Shown here piece after piece: positions 9,266 to 17,141 of a stretch of DNA of 64,000 nucleotides. Within the stretch, counting starts at the first letter, position 1; each line of letters begins with the position of its first letter. The DNA is taken from positions 992,001 through 1,056,000 of the forward strand of contig NZ_QHGY01000001.1 in NCBI RefSeq assembly GCF_003254665.1, read 5' to 3'. This stretch comes from Billgrantia lactosivorans (GTDB lineage Bacteria; Pseudomonadota; Gammaproteobacteria; Pseudomonadales; Halomonadaceae). Made by a program: the position numbers and the translations under genes. Under the pieces are notes generated by a model. The model saw only the letters and a list, made by a program, of their open reading frames with translations. It was not told where the DNA came from and did no database searches.

Positions 9266-10932
9266 TCGTCCTGCACCAGTCGCCATTCCGGCGCACCGCG
9301 GCTGCCGGCATTGCGGATCTGGCCAGCGCGTCGCAGCTTGGTCAGGATGTTGCCCACCTTTGCCTTCTTCTTTGGCTCATCCAGGGCATCGCTGAGCTTG
9401 TCCCACAGCAGGGTGTCGATCTCCTGGCGGCTGGCGGAGCCGAACTTGGCCAGATAACCAGTCACCAGCTTGGCGTAGAAGGCGTCATCCTGCCCACGGG
9501 TGTGGATGTACTGGGCCTTGGTCGCCGTTGCTGTCGCGATCTCGGCGGAGACGCGCAGATTGGGCTGCCGGCCTTCGATCAGCTTGGCGCGGCGCAGACG
9601 ACTCGTCATCTCCTTGTCGAGCGGCAGCTGTTTCTGCACGCGATCCAGGGCCAGGATCTCCTGCAGGGAGAGCTCGGTCTTCTTGATCAGCATGCGCGTG
9701 TAGGCCGGATCGACGATGCTGCCGTAGATCGTCAGCCTCACCCGGGAGGGGTCGGTTACGTCATAGTCCGGCATGGGAAGGTAGCGTTTGGCCTGCCCCA
9801 GGTGCATCTCGTGGATGCCGTAGCCCATGGTGTCGATCATGTTCAGCTCGACCATGGCGTTTACCAGGAAGGGATTGCGGTAGTGCATCGGTGTCTTGTG
9901 GCCGGTGACGTAGTCCTCCGGCCTGCCTTCGAAGAAGCCCCCTGCGTTTTCCAGGATGAGCCGGTCCGGCTCTTCGGTGACCAGGACCCTGCCGTTGCGG
10001 GCGTAATCCTGATGGGCGATGCAGTTGTGCAGCGCTTCCAGCACGATCCGCTGGTCGTACTTGGCCAGCTCCACGCCCAGCAGCTGGTCCTCCGGCAGGA
10101 TTCGCACCTGCACGTTGCGGATCTGCTGGTAGAGCCGCGTCGTGGCCAGCAGGAACGGCGGGCCGAAGTGTTGGTAGGCCCGCTCCGGTCCCTCCAACTT
10201 CCAGGTCAGCTGAGCGGGATGAGGGGATAGCAGCGGCACCGCCTCTTCCTTGCCGAGCAGCAGGAGGGCCGCCCGGGTCACCTTGCCGTCCAGCGTCAGC
10301 TTGGCGCGATCCAGGAAGGTGGCCAGCGGCCACCCCATTACTTCGCCGGGCTCGAAGCGGTTGGCGTACTTCTTGGCGAAGGACTCTCGGGCCTTGTTGA
10401 CCGCCTCGGGGTCGAGATGGTCGAGCGTGGCATTCGGCACCAACTGCACGGACCAGTCGGTGGCGTCGGTCTGTCGCCGGATCGCATCCTGCTTGTCCAG
10501 GCCCAAGCCGGTCAGACTCTCCCCGGCGCGAGCAAAGTAGTGCCCTTGCCAGGCGATGGGCATGCCCATCGGTGCAGGTGGAACCTCGAACAGCAGCACC
10601 CGGCCTTCTGGGGTCTCCAGCTCGTGGATGTCGCGGAAGGTGATGCTGGGCTCGGTGCCGTCAGCTATCTGCATCTTGAGCTTGTCGAGCTCGCCGGGGG
10701 CTTGGCGGTACTCGGACCCCAGGATGCGCCGGGTCTTGTCGTCGATGCCAAAGACCAGCCAGGCGCTTTCGCTGGCACGCAGATTCGCCTCGTTGGCCAG
10801 CGCCGAGAGGTACTTGCCGAGATCCGAGGTGGAGAAGCCCTTGCCACCGCGCTTGAACTCGACCACCTCGCTCTCCCAGCGCTCGATTAGGGAGTGCAGC
10901 AACTGCTTCAGCGCCTGCTCGTCCATGCTCAT
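9217..10932 (-). CDS. AlbA_2/Schlafen-type ATP-binding putative regulator
   Basis: A 571-residue protein. The N-terminal ~140 residues match the AlbA_2 (Schlafen AlbA) domain, with EVVEFKR near residue 20 and a WLVFGIDD strand. A central region (~280-400) resembles the GHKL-type HATPase_c_4 domain of this family: EALHNCIAHQDY, ILENAGGF and a DTMGYGI block. The C-terminal third contains likely winged-helix segments (for example ~500-555). It ends in a short repeated SAER tail encoded by the CTTTCTGCA words. Relatives are usually annotated as putative transcriptional regulators, but some Schlafen-type domains are nucleases or take part in defence. It starts 4 bp after the Mod stop codon, so translation is coupled, and it precedes Res. 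Its role in restriction is unknown. Confidence 0.82.
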   Translation of the reverse strand: MSMDEQALKQLLHSLIERWESEVVEFKRGGKGFSTSDLGKYLSALANEANLRASESAWLVFGIDDKTRRILGSEYRQAPGELDKLKMQIADGTEPSITFRDIHELETPEGRVLLFEVPPAPMGMPIAWQGHYFARAGESLTGLGLDKQDAIRRQTDATDWSVQLVPNATLDHLDPEAVNKARESFAKKYANRFEPGEVMGWPLATFLDRAKLTLDGKVTRAALLLLGKEEAVPLLSPHPAQLTWKLEGPERAYQHFGPPFLLATTRLYQQIRNVQVRILPEDQLLGVELAKYDQRIVLEALHNCIAHQDYARNGRVLVTEEPDRLILENAGGFFEGRPEDYVTGHKTPMHYRNPFLVNAMVELNMIDTMGYGIHEMHLGQAKRYLPMPDYDVTDPSRVRLTIYGSIVDPAYTRMLIKKTELSLQEILALDRVQKQLPLDKEMTSRLRRAKLIEGRQPNLRVSAEIATATATKAQYIHTRGQDDAFYAKLVTGYLAKFGSASRQEIDTLLWDKLSDALDEPKKKAKVGNILTKLRRAGQIRNAGSRGAPEWRLVQDDAERSAERNGGSAERD

Positions 10933-10936
10933 GGGC

Positions 10937-12826
10937 CTAGATCACCTTGACGTCGGTATTGGGCGACTTCTGGGCGAAGATTTGCTCGACGTTGATCTTG
11001 ACGCTGTCGCTGGCGAAGCCGGCATCGCGGAACACCACGCGCAGCGGCTCGTACTCGGCGAGCTGTTTGACGAATGCCTCGTCGATATCCAGGTCGAAGC
11101 AGGCGGCCAGGGCCATATGCTTCTCGGCCCCGTCGACGAGGAAGATGGTTTTTCCATCAACCTCTTGGCGAGAGATGGGAAGTGACAGGTCTACGCCCCA
11201 ATCGAGCAAGACTTGAAAGAGAAGGTCTTCGGGAAGAGAATTATCCCTGACATTGTCTACCATTCCTTTAAGTGAATCTTGAACAAGGATATCAGGATTA
11301 TAATAAACATCCTTCATATTTGAAGGGCCAATCTTTAAAATCCGGACGCCAAAGTCAATACCTTGGTTATCGACCAAGTCATCCGACAGGTCTTTAGCAG
11401 CTCTTTTAATTCTATCCAAAGCTATTTCAGAGACTGTTTCGTATCCATTCTTGAAAGCATCGCTACTTTCAAGGCATGGCTCATCTAGTTGAACAACAAT
11501 AAACCTGCGCCTACCCGCGTCCGATTTATTTAGCCTCATTACGGCATGAGCTGTAGTTGCCGAGCCGCCGAAAAAATCTAAAACCAGATCATCTTCATCT
11601 GTCGAAACTCTTAACGCAATTTCGATAAGATCAATTGGCTTTGGAGTATCAAAAACCGACTTTCCATCAAAAAGCTTTTTTAGATAATTTTTTGCTTGCT
11701 CATTAGTCGCAGCATCTCTAGCAAACCAAATGGATTCAGGTGTTAAACCCCTTTCCTTTTCATTCAAATACGTTTTAATTCTTGGAACGCCGCTTCCTTC
11801 TTTGCCAAACCACAACCTACCCTCTTCAGCAGCCTTTTTCATAACCTCTTCTGTATAAAGCCAGCAACGGCCACTTTCAAGCTCATGCTTCGTACCGTTT
11901 GGAGCCACAAAAGTGTAAAACTGACTTTTGGTGCCATGGCCAGCCTGAGCCGTAGCAGGGTCTGACTTCCATGGGCCGCGAGGATCATTATCTGGGTTTT
12001 TATAGTTCGCAAGTGCCTTTTCACTCATGGGTAGTTGTTTGAGGACACGACCACCATGGTGAATATTTTTACAATAGCAAACCAAATAATCATGCCTTGA
12101 AGAAACAACTTTCCTGTTTTCCCTATTAGTCCTTTTCTCCCAAACAAAGTTTGCAACAAGATTCTCTTCGCCAAAAATTTCATCGCAAATCTTAATTAGA
12201 TTGGCAAGCTCATTATCGTCGATAGAGATAAATATCAGCCCATCATCCCTCAGTAAATTTCTTGAAAGCCTTATCCTGCCATACATCATCGAAAGCCAAT
12301 CAGAGTGCCTGCGCCCGTTACTTTCTGGGTTTGCGACCAACCTTCCTTTCACTTCGTCAACCTGGTTAGATGACAAGAAATAACCTTCTGAAGAAGTAGA
12401 GAAGTCGTCCTTATAAACAAAATCATTGCCAGTGTTATATGGCGGATCAATATAGATCATCTTTACTTTTCCAAGATATGTTTCCTGGAGAAGCTTTAGA
12501 GCCTCAAGATTATCCCCTTCTATAAACAGGTTCTTGGTATTATCAAAGTCGACACTCTCTTCCCTACACGGACGCAATGTCTTGGCAATCGGCGCATTGG
12601 CTGCCAGCAGGGCTTCGCGCTTGCCGGGCCAGTTGAGGTGGTAGCGCTCCTGGGGTCCCTCGACGATATGCTCGGAGAGCTCCTGGCGCAGCTGGTCGAA
12701 GTCGATGGCTTGCTTCACTCGCCCTTGCTCATCCCGTGCTTCTGTAACGCAGCTGGGGAACAGCTCGGCCAGCTTGGCGATGTTGGCCTCGGTCAGGTTG
12801 GGGGAGTGCATCTTCAGCTTGTCCAT
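10937..12826 (-). CDS. mod: Type III DNA methyltransferase (adenine-N6), Mod subunit
   Basis: About 629 residues from the chosen start. DPPYNTG (motif IV) lies near residue 127 and DFFGGSATT (the FxGxG-like AdoMet motif) near 417. This order is that of beta-class N6-adenine methyltransferases such as type III Mod. The segment between them should include the target-recognition domain. The start MDKLKMHSP fits the family; an upstream in-frame ATG at 12880 overlaps the DUF4391 gene and would add 18 residues. Base composition is a mosaic: both ends are GC-rich like the rest of the operon, but about 11165-12545 is AT-rich, suggesting replacement of the specificity core by recombination. It modifies the site that Res recognises as self. 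Confidence 0.93.
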   Translation of the reverse strand: MDKLKMHSPNLTEANIAKLAELFPSCVTEARDEQGRVKQAIDFDQLRQELSEHIVEGPQERYHLNWPGKREALLAANAPIAKTLRPCREESVDFDNTKNLFIEGDNLEALKLLQETYLGKVKMIYIDPPYNTGNDFVYKDDFSTSSEGYFLSSNQVDEVKGRLVANPESNGRRHSDWLSMMYGRIRLSRNLLRDDGLIFISIDDNELANLIKICDEIFGEENLVANFVWEKRTNRENRKVVSSRHDYLVCYCKNIHHGGRVLKQLPMSEKALANYKNPDNDPRGPWKSDPATAQAGHGTKSQFYTFVAPNGTKHELESGRCWLYTEEVMKKAAEEGRLWFGKEGSGVPRIKTYLNEKERGLTPESIWFARDAATNEQAKNYLKKLFDGKSVFDTPKPIDLIEIALRVSTDEDDLVLDFFGGSATTAHAVMRLNKSDAGRRRFIVVQLDEPCLESSDAFKNGYETVSEIALDRIKRAAKDLSDDLVDNQGIDFGVRILKIGPSNMKDVYYNPDILVQDSLKGMVDNVRDNSLPEDLLFQVLLDWGVDLSLPISRQEVDGKTIFLVDGAEKHMALAACFDLDIDEAFVKQLAEYEPLRVVFRDAGFASDSVKINVEQIFAQKSPNTDVKVI

Positions 12827-12860
12827 GGTGTCGCGTGTCTCCGGACCTCTGTGGTCGTGA

Positions 12861-13529
12861 TCAGGTGTCATAGTCGGCAATTTTCTCGCGTATCGAGCGC
12901 AGCTCGGCGTTGATCTCGATCTTGCGGTTGAACTGTTTCGTGTTGCGCAGGCGCTTCTCGAGGGCGGCCGCGTCTTTCTTGAGGGCTTCCAGGGCCCTCA
13001 AGCGCTCCAGCTGATCCGGCAAGGCTTCGCCCTGCCGCGCCGGTTCGGGAAGCAGGCTGCGCAGCAGCTGCTGGTAGAGCTGCTTCAGGTCGATGGCTGT
13101 TGGCAACGGTTGTCGCGGCGTCTCAGTTGACAGCCAGTCGCTGCTGGCGTAGTGATCATCCAGCACCCATTTACTGGGATCGGCCTGGCTGGGCCGCTTG
13201 TAGGCGGCGGTGACACGGATGCCGCGGGCGCCGTTTAGCTCGAACAGGATCGGAAAGGGAATGGCGCGGTCGATGGCCCGCAGCACGTCTCGGTGTAGGT
13301 CCTCGCCCTTGAGGGTGATCACGAAGACCTGCAGCTCCGGCACATCGTCGGTGCCAGGCAGATTAAGCGTGCTATGAGCTAGCTTGGCATGCCAGGTGAT
13401 CTGGCCGACCTCATCCCGCAGGCGCTCCCTGAGCTTGGCGGTGGCCCTCACATGCGCAAGAATGCGCTGCTTGGCCACCACACGACCGAGCAGCGCCTTG
13501 GCAGGGTACTGGTAGAGCGGTACCGTCAT
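12861..13529 (-). CDS. DUF4391 domain protein of the type III-like operon
   Basis: A 222-residue protein matching the DUF4391 family: N-terminal LYQYPAKALLG and KQRILAHV, a mid segment VITLKGEDLHRDVLRAIDRAIPFPILFEL, then a C-terminal coiled-coil-like part (~175-220) rich in Glu, Lys and Arg. The family has no assigned activity and is typically encoded between a SNF2-like helicase and a type III-like methyltransferase, as here. Its ATG overlaps the helicase stop by 4 bp and its own end runs close to or over the Mod start, so translation is coupled on both sides. A bridging role between helicase and Mod is inference. Confidence 0.8.
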   Translation of the reverse strand: MTVPLYQYPAKALLGRVVAKQRILAHVRATAKLRERLRDEVGQITWHAKLAHSTLNLPGTDDVPELQVFVITLKGEDLHRDVLRAIDRAIPFPILFELNGARGIRVTAAYKRPSQADPSKWVLDDHYASSDWLSTETPRQPLPTAIDLKQLYQQLLRSLLPEPARQGEALPDQLERLRALEALKKDAAALEKRLRNTKQFNRKIEINAELRSIREKIADYDT

Positions 13530-16500
13530 GGTGCTTTACTCTCGCTATCCCTGCTGGCCGCATGGCGCTCCATACCTGTGTCTATGGTCGAACCCGCGTC
13601 ACGAATGACGACGAAGGTGATCAGCTCGAAGTCGTTTAGCCCTTCGATGGTATCGACCAGCGCCGTGGTCTCGCCGCCGCTGAACAGGCTGTCTATGTCC
13701 CTGTCTTCCTTCACCTCGATCATCGAGCGGATGGCCTGATCCAGTAGCGCTGAATAGGCGTGCATCTCCCGGCCATCGTGGGTTTCCTCGTTGAAGGGCC
13801 GATAGACGGCTTCGACGGGCTCGACCAGCCCTTTGCACGCGGTGCGGGCGAGATCGAGCAGGCGCTTGACCTCGGTGTAGTCGCTGATCACTTCGCCGGT
13901 ATGGCTGATATAGACCAGGTAGAAGGGGTGCAGGCGGTTCTGCTGCTGCAGGCCACTGCCATGGTGCCCTACCCGCTGATTGAGGTTGCGCAGGGTGAAG
14001 ATGATCCCGGGCTGCAGGCCCCTCTCGGGCCGGGCCGGTACCACGGTATGCAGGCCGTTGGGGATACGGCTCAGGTCGCCGTTCTCCTTCATGTAACCCA
14101 GTAGGTCCATGCGGAATTCATTCAGGCCGAGGTCGGTGATCGACACGCCGGACTTGAGGTCTTCCATCTCCACCACTTCATCCTGTAGCCGACGCAGCTG
14201 CTCGCGCCGGTAGGCAACATCGTTGGACTGGGCATTGAGCACATTGTCGTCGCCGGTGGCGGTGACGTCGGCGATCACCATGCGGTTCTCGACGCGCTCC
14301 TTGAGGTTGATGTACTCGTCCAGGCTGATGTCCGGCCAGTAGTTAACCAGCTGGATGCTGGCGTTGGGCGAGCCGATGCGATCGATGCGCCCGAAGCGCT
14401 GGATGATGCGCACCGGGTTCCAGTGGATGTCATAGTTGATCAGGTAGTCGCAGTCCTGCAGGTTCTGGCCTTCCGAGATGCAGTCGGTCCCGATCAGGAT
14501 GTCCAGCTCGCGGGGCTCACCGGGGTATACCATGGCCTTACTCTTGGCCTGCGGGGCGAACAGCGTCAGCAGGCCTTGGAAGTCATAATGCTGGCGGCTG
14601 CTGGGCATGGCGCCGATGGTGGATTTCGGGGCTTCGCTGCCGGTCACCAGGCCGGTGTGCACGCCCTGGCTCTCCAGCAGTACCGGCGCCAGGTTGTCGT
14701 AGAGGTACTTGGCGGTGTCCGCGAAGGCGGTGAAGATCATTACCTTGCGGTTGCCGGGGTTGATCGGCGAGGCCAGCTTGCTGGCAATCTGCGTCTTGAG
14801 GTGCTGCAGCTTGGCATCGTCGGACGGGGTGACCTTGGCCATTTCCTCCAGCAGCAGCTCGATCCACACCAGGTCGGTGCTCAGGTCATGCTCCCAGGAC
14901 GGCAGGTCCATGTCCTCCAGGCTGATCTGGACCTTCTTGCCCACCGTGGTATCGCCGGGCATGGGAATGCTGTCGTCGTCGGGGTCAGCGTCTTCGAAGG
15001 ACCCGGTGATATCCGCGAAGCTCTCCGAACGCCCAGTCTTCTTGAAGGCCTCGATCTTATCCAGGATGGTCGTGTAGCTATCCTGCAGCCCCTCCAGGGT
15101 CAAGCGAAACGCCGCCACCGAGCTCTCCAGGCGCTTGAGCAGGTTGGTTGTCATCAGGGCCTGCAGGCTCTTCTCCCGGTCCACCTGCTTGAAGCTACCG
15201 CCTCCACTGGACACTTCGGTGTCGTACATCTCCTCGTACTTCTTGAGGCGGCTGGGCAGGATGTAGCTGATCGGGGCGTAGACGGAGAGCTTGAGCTGGG
15301 AGAGCTGCTGGAAGATCTCGTTGAAGCCGATCACATCGGTTCGGTGAGTGAGGGGGCAGTGAAACGAGAGCGGCTTGCGGCGCTCCGGGAAGCTGCCGAT
15401 ATCGCTGGTGTCGTAGAAGGTTTCGATATGCCGACGTGAGCGGGCGATGGTGACGCTGTCCAGCAGCTCGAAGAAGTCGAAGTCCAGCGCCTGCAGGATC
15501 GCGCCCGTGGTGCGCTTCTCCGGTGGAAGCGCCGACCACTCGTTGAAGGTGGCCTGGGCGCGGCGGAAAATGCCCTCGATGTCCTTGGCGCCGCTGAGAT
15601 GGCGAGTCAGGTTCTCGGCCTCGCCCTCGTAGGCCAAGGCCAGCTGGTTCTTCAGGTCATTGAAGCGGTTGTTGACCGGCGTTGCCGAGAGCATCAGCAC
15701 CTTGGTCTTCACGCCCGCGCGGATCACCTGATTCATCAGTTTCTGGTAGCGCGTCTCGCGATCCTTGTAGACGTCGTTGTTGCGGAAGTTGTGCGACTCG
15801 TCGATTACCACCAGGTCGTAGTTGCCCCAGTTCACGCGATCCAGCGGCATGCCGAAGGATTCCCCACGGGTGCGCTGCAGGTCGGTATGGCAGAGCACGT
15901 CGTAGTTCAGGCGGTCCTGGGCCAGCACGTTGGTGGTCAGGTTGCGGTTATAGGTCAGCCAGTTATCGGCGAGCTTCTTGGGGCATAGCACCAACACGGA
16001 GCGGTTGCGTAGCTCGTAGTACTTGATGACCGCCAGGGCGGTGAAGGTCTTCCCGAGCCCTACGCTGTCGGCCAGGATGCAGCCGTTGTAGGTCTCCAGC
16101 TTGTTGATAACGCCGGTGGCCGCGTCGCGCTGGAAATTGAACAGCTTCTGCCAGATGACGCTGTCCTGGTAGCCGGTGCGGTCATTGGGCAGCACGTCCT
16201 CGCTGATGTCTTCCAGGAACTCGTGGAAGATGTGGTAGAGCATCAGGAAGTAGATCCGCTCCGGCGGGTTCTCCCGGTAGACCGAGGCGATATGCTCGCG
16301 CAGCCGTTCGGTCACATCCTCGAGCTTCTCTTCGTCCTGCCACAGCTGGTCGAAGAGGGCCATGAACTGAGAGGTGTGGCCCGGCTCGCTGAAGCGGGTA
16401 ACGAAGTTGGAGACCGCGTTGCCCTGCTGGTAGCCCAGGTCCACCGCCGTGAAGCCCTGCAGGGGCATGTAGACGGTGTCGCCGCCTTGGGCTGCAACGC

Positions 16501-16894
16501 CGGCAAAGGGCTGCATGGCCGCCTGGCCACGGTTGGAGCGAAAGCGGGCCTTGCGGCGCATCCAGTCAGCGCACTCGCGGGCGATGGCCCGCTGGGTCAG
16601 CTTGTTCTTGAGCTGAATCTCGAACTCGCTGCCGTGGACGCTGCGCTCGCGCTCCGCCTTGGGGATGTGGAACTCACGGTGCTCCTTGCGGAACTTGTCG
16701 CTCGCCTGGTCAGGAACAAAGGTGGGTGAGGTGAAGATGAACTCGACCGAGTCCAGCGCCTCCAGCTCATCCTTGAGCGCCTCGTAGGCGTAGATCGAGA
16801 AGCAGGAGGCCGCGATCTTGAGCCGGGCACCAGGGCGCAGGGTGTCCTTCAGATCGTCGCCGAGCAGTCGGCTGACGTTGTCGATGATCTCCAT
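13526..16894 (-). CDS. SNF2-family helicase, first gene of the type III-like operon
   Basis: A 1122-residue SF2 helicase. The N-terminal ~200 residues resemble the phospholipase-D-like domain seen in related helicases, but no HxKxxxxD signature is visible, so nuclease activity is doubtful. The motor has DSVGLGKT near 276, VIDESHNFR near 365, LSATPVNN, and C-terminal GTDCISEGQNLQ, NYDIHWNP and RFGRIDRIGS near 836. The long insert and C-terminal region are not assigned. It heads a minus-strand operon (helicase, DUF4391, Mod, AlbA_2, Res) with a 4-bp stop/start overlap to DUF4391. In this setting it probably translocates on DNA for restriction, by analogy with SNF2 proteins in other defence systems. 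Confidence 0.87.
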   Translation of the reverse strand: MEIIDNVSRLLGDDLKDTLRPGARLKIAASCFSIYAYEALKDELEALDSVEFIFTSPTFVPDQASDKFRKEHREFHIPKAERERSVHGSEFEIQLKNKLTQRAIARECADWMRRKARFRSNRGQAAMQPFAGVAAQGGDTVYMPLQGFTAVDLGYQQGNAVSNFVTRFSEPGHTSQFMALFDQLWQDEEKLEDVTERLREHIASVYRENPPERIYFLMLYHIFHEFLEDISEDVLPNDRTGYQDSVIWQKLFNFQRDAATGVINKLETYNGCILADSVGLGKTFTALAVIKYYELRNRSVLVLCPKKLADNWLTYNRNLTTNVLAQDRLNYDVLCHTDLQRTRGESFGMPLDRVNWGNYDLVVIDESHNFRNNDVYKDRETRYQKLMNQVIRAGVKTKVLMLSATPVNNRFNDLKNQLALAYEGEAENLTRHLSGAKDIEGIFRRAQATFNEWSALPPEKRTTGAILQALDFDFFELLDSVTIARSRRHIETFYDTSDIGSFPERRKPLSFHCPLTHRTDVIGFNEIFQQLSQLKLSVYAPISYILPSRLKKYEEMYDTEVSSGGGSFKQVDREKSLQALMTTNLLKRLESSVAAFRLTLEGLQDSYTTILDKIEAFKKTGRSESFADITGSFEDADPDDDSIPMPGDTTVGKKVQISLEDMDLPSWEHDLSTDLVWIELLLEEMAKVTPSDDAKLQHLKTQIASKLASPINPGNRKVMIFTAFADTAKYLYDNLAPVLLESQGVHTGLVTGSEAPKSTIGAMPSSRQHYDFQGLLTLFAPQAKSKAMVYPGEPRELDILIGTDCISEGQNLQDCDYLINYDIHWNPVRIIQRFGRIDRIGSPNASIQLVNYWPDISLDEYINLKERVENRMVIADVTATGDDNVLNAQSNDVAYRREQLRRLQDEVVEMEDLKSGVSITDLGLNEFRMDLLGYMKENGDLSRIPNGLHTVVPARPERGLQPGIIFTLRNLNQRVGHHGSGLQQQNRLHPFYLVYISHTGEVISDYTEVKRLLDLARTACKGLVEPVEAVYRPFNEETHDGREMHAYSALLDQAIRSMIEVKEDRDIDSLFSGGETTALVDTIEGLNDFELITFVVIRDAGSTIDTGMERHAASRDSESKAP

Positions 16895-17141
16895 GGTACG
16901 GCTCCCCTGCGGTTACCTGGCCGCCTGAGGGCGGTCTCGTCATTCTGGTTGAGCAATGGCCTCAAGCTTATAGCAAGGGCTTAGTATCATGAAGCGCAGC
17001 GGCTCATTGAACTACAGCAAGCTGCATGCTCTTCGTGCGCCCAGCCAAACTTACTGAAAACGTCCAGCACCAAAGAATACTTGAGGCGTGTGGTTCACGC
17101 CTGATAGAAGGGAGTCATAAGACCACACAGAAGGGCTGGGC
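16895..17141. promoter_or_regulatory. Divergent control region between the restriction operon and an SF1 helicase gene
   Basis: This 247-bp gap must hold the promoters for the minus-strand operon starting at 16894 and the plus-strand helicase gene at 17142. GGGGAG lies before the SNF2 start and GAAGGG before the SF1 start. I do not see a clear consensus promoter or palindrome. Confidence 0.4.
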
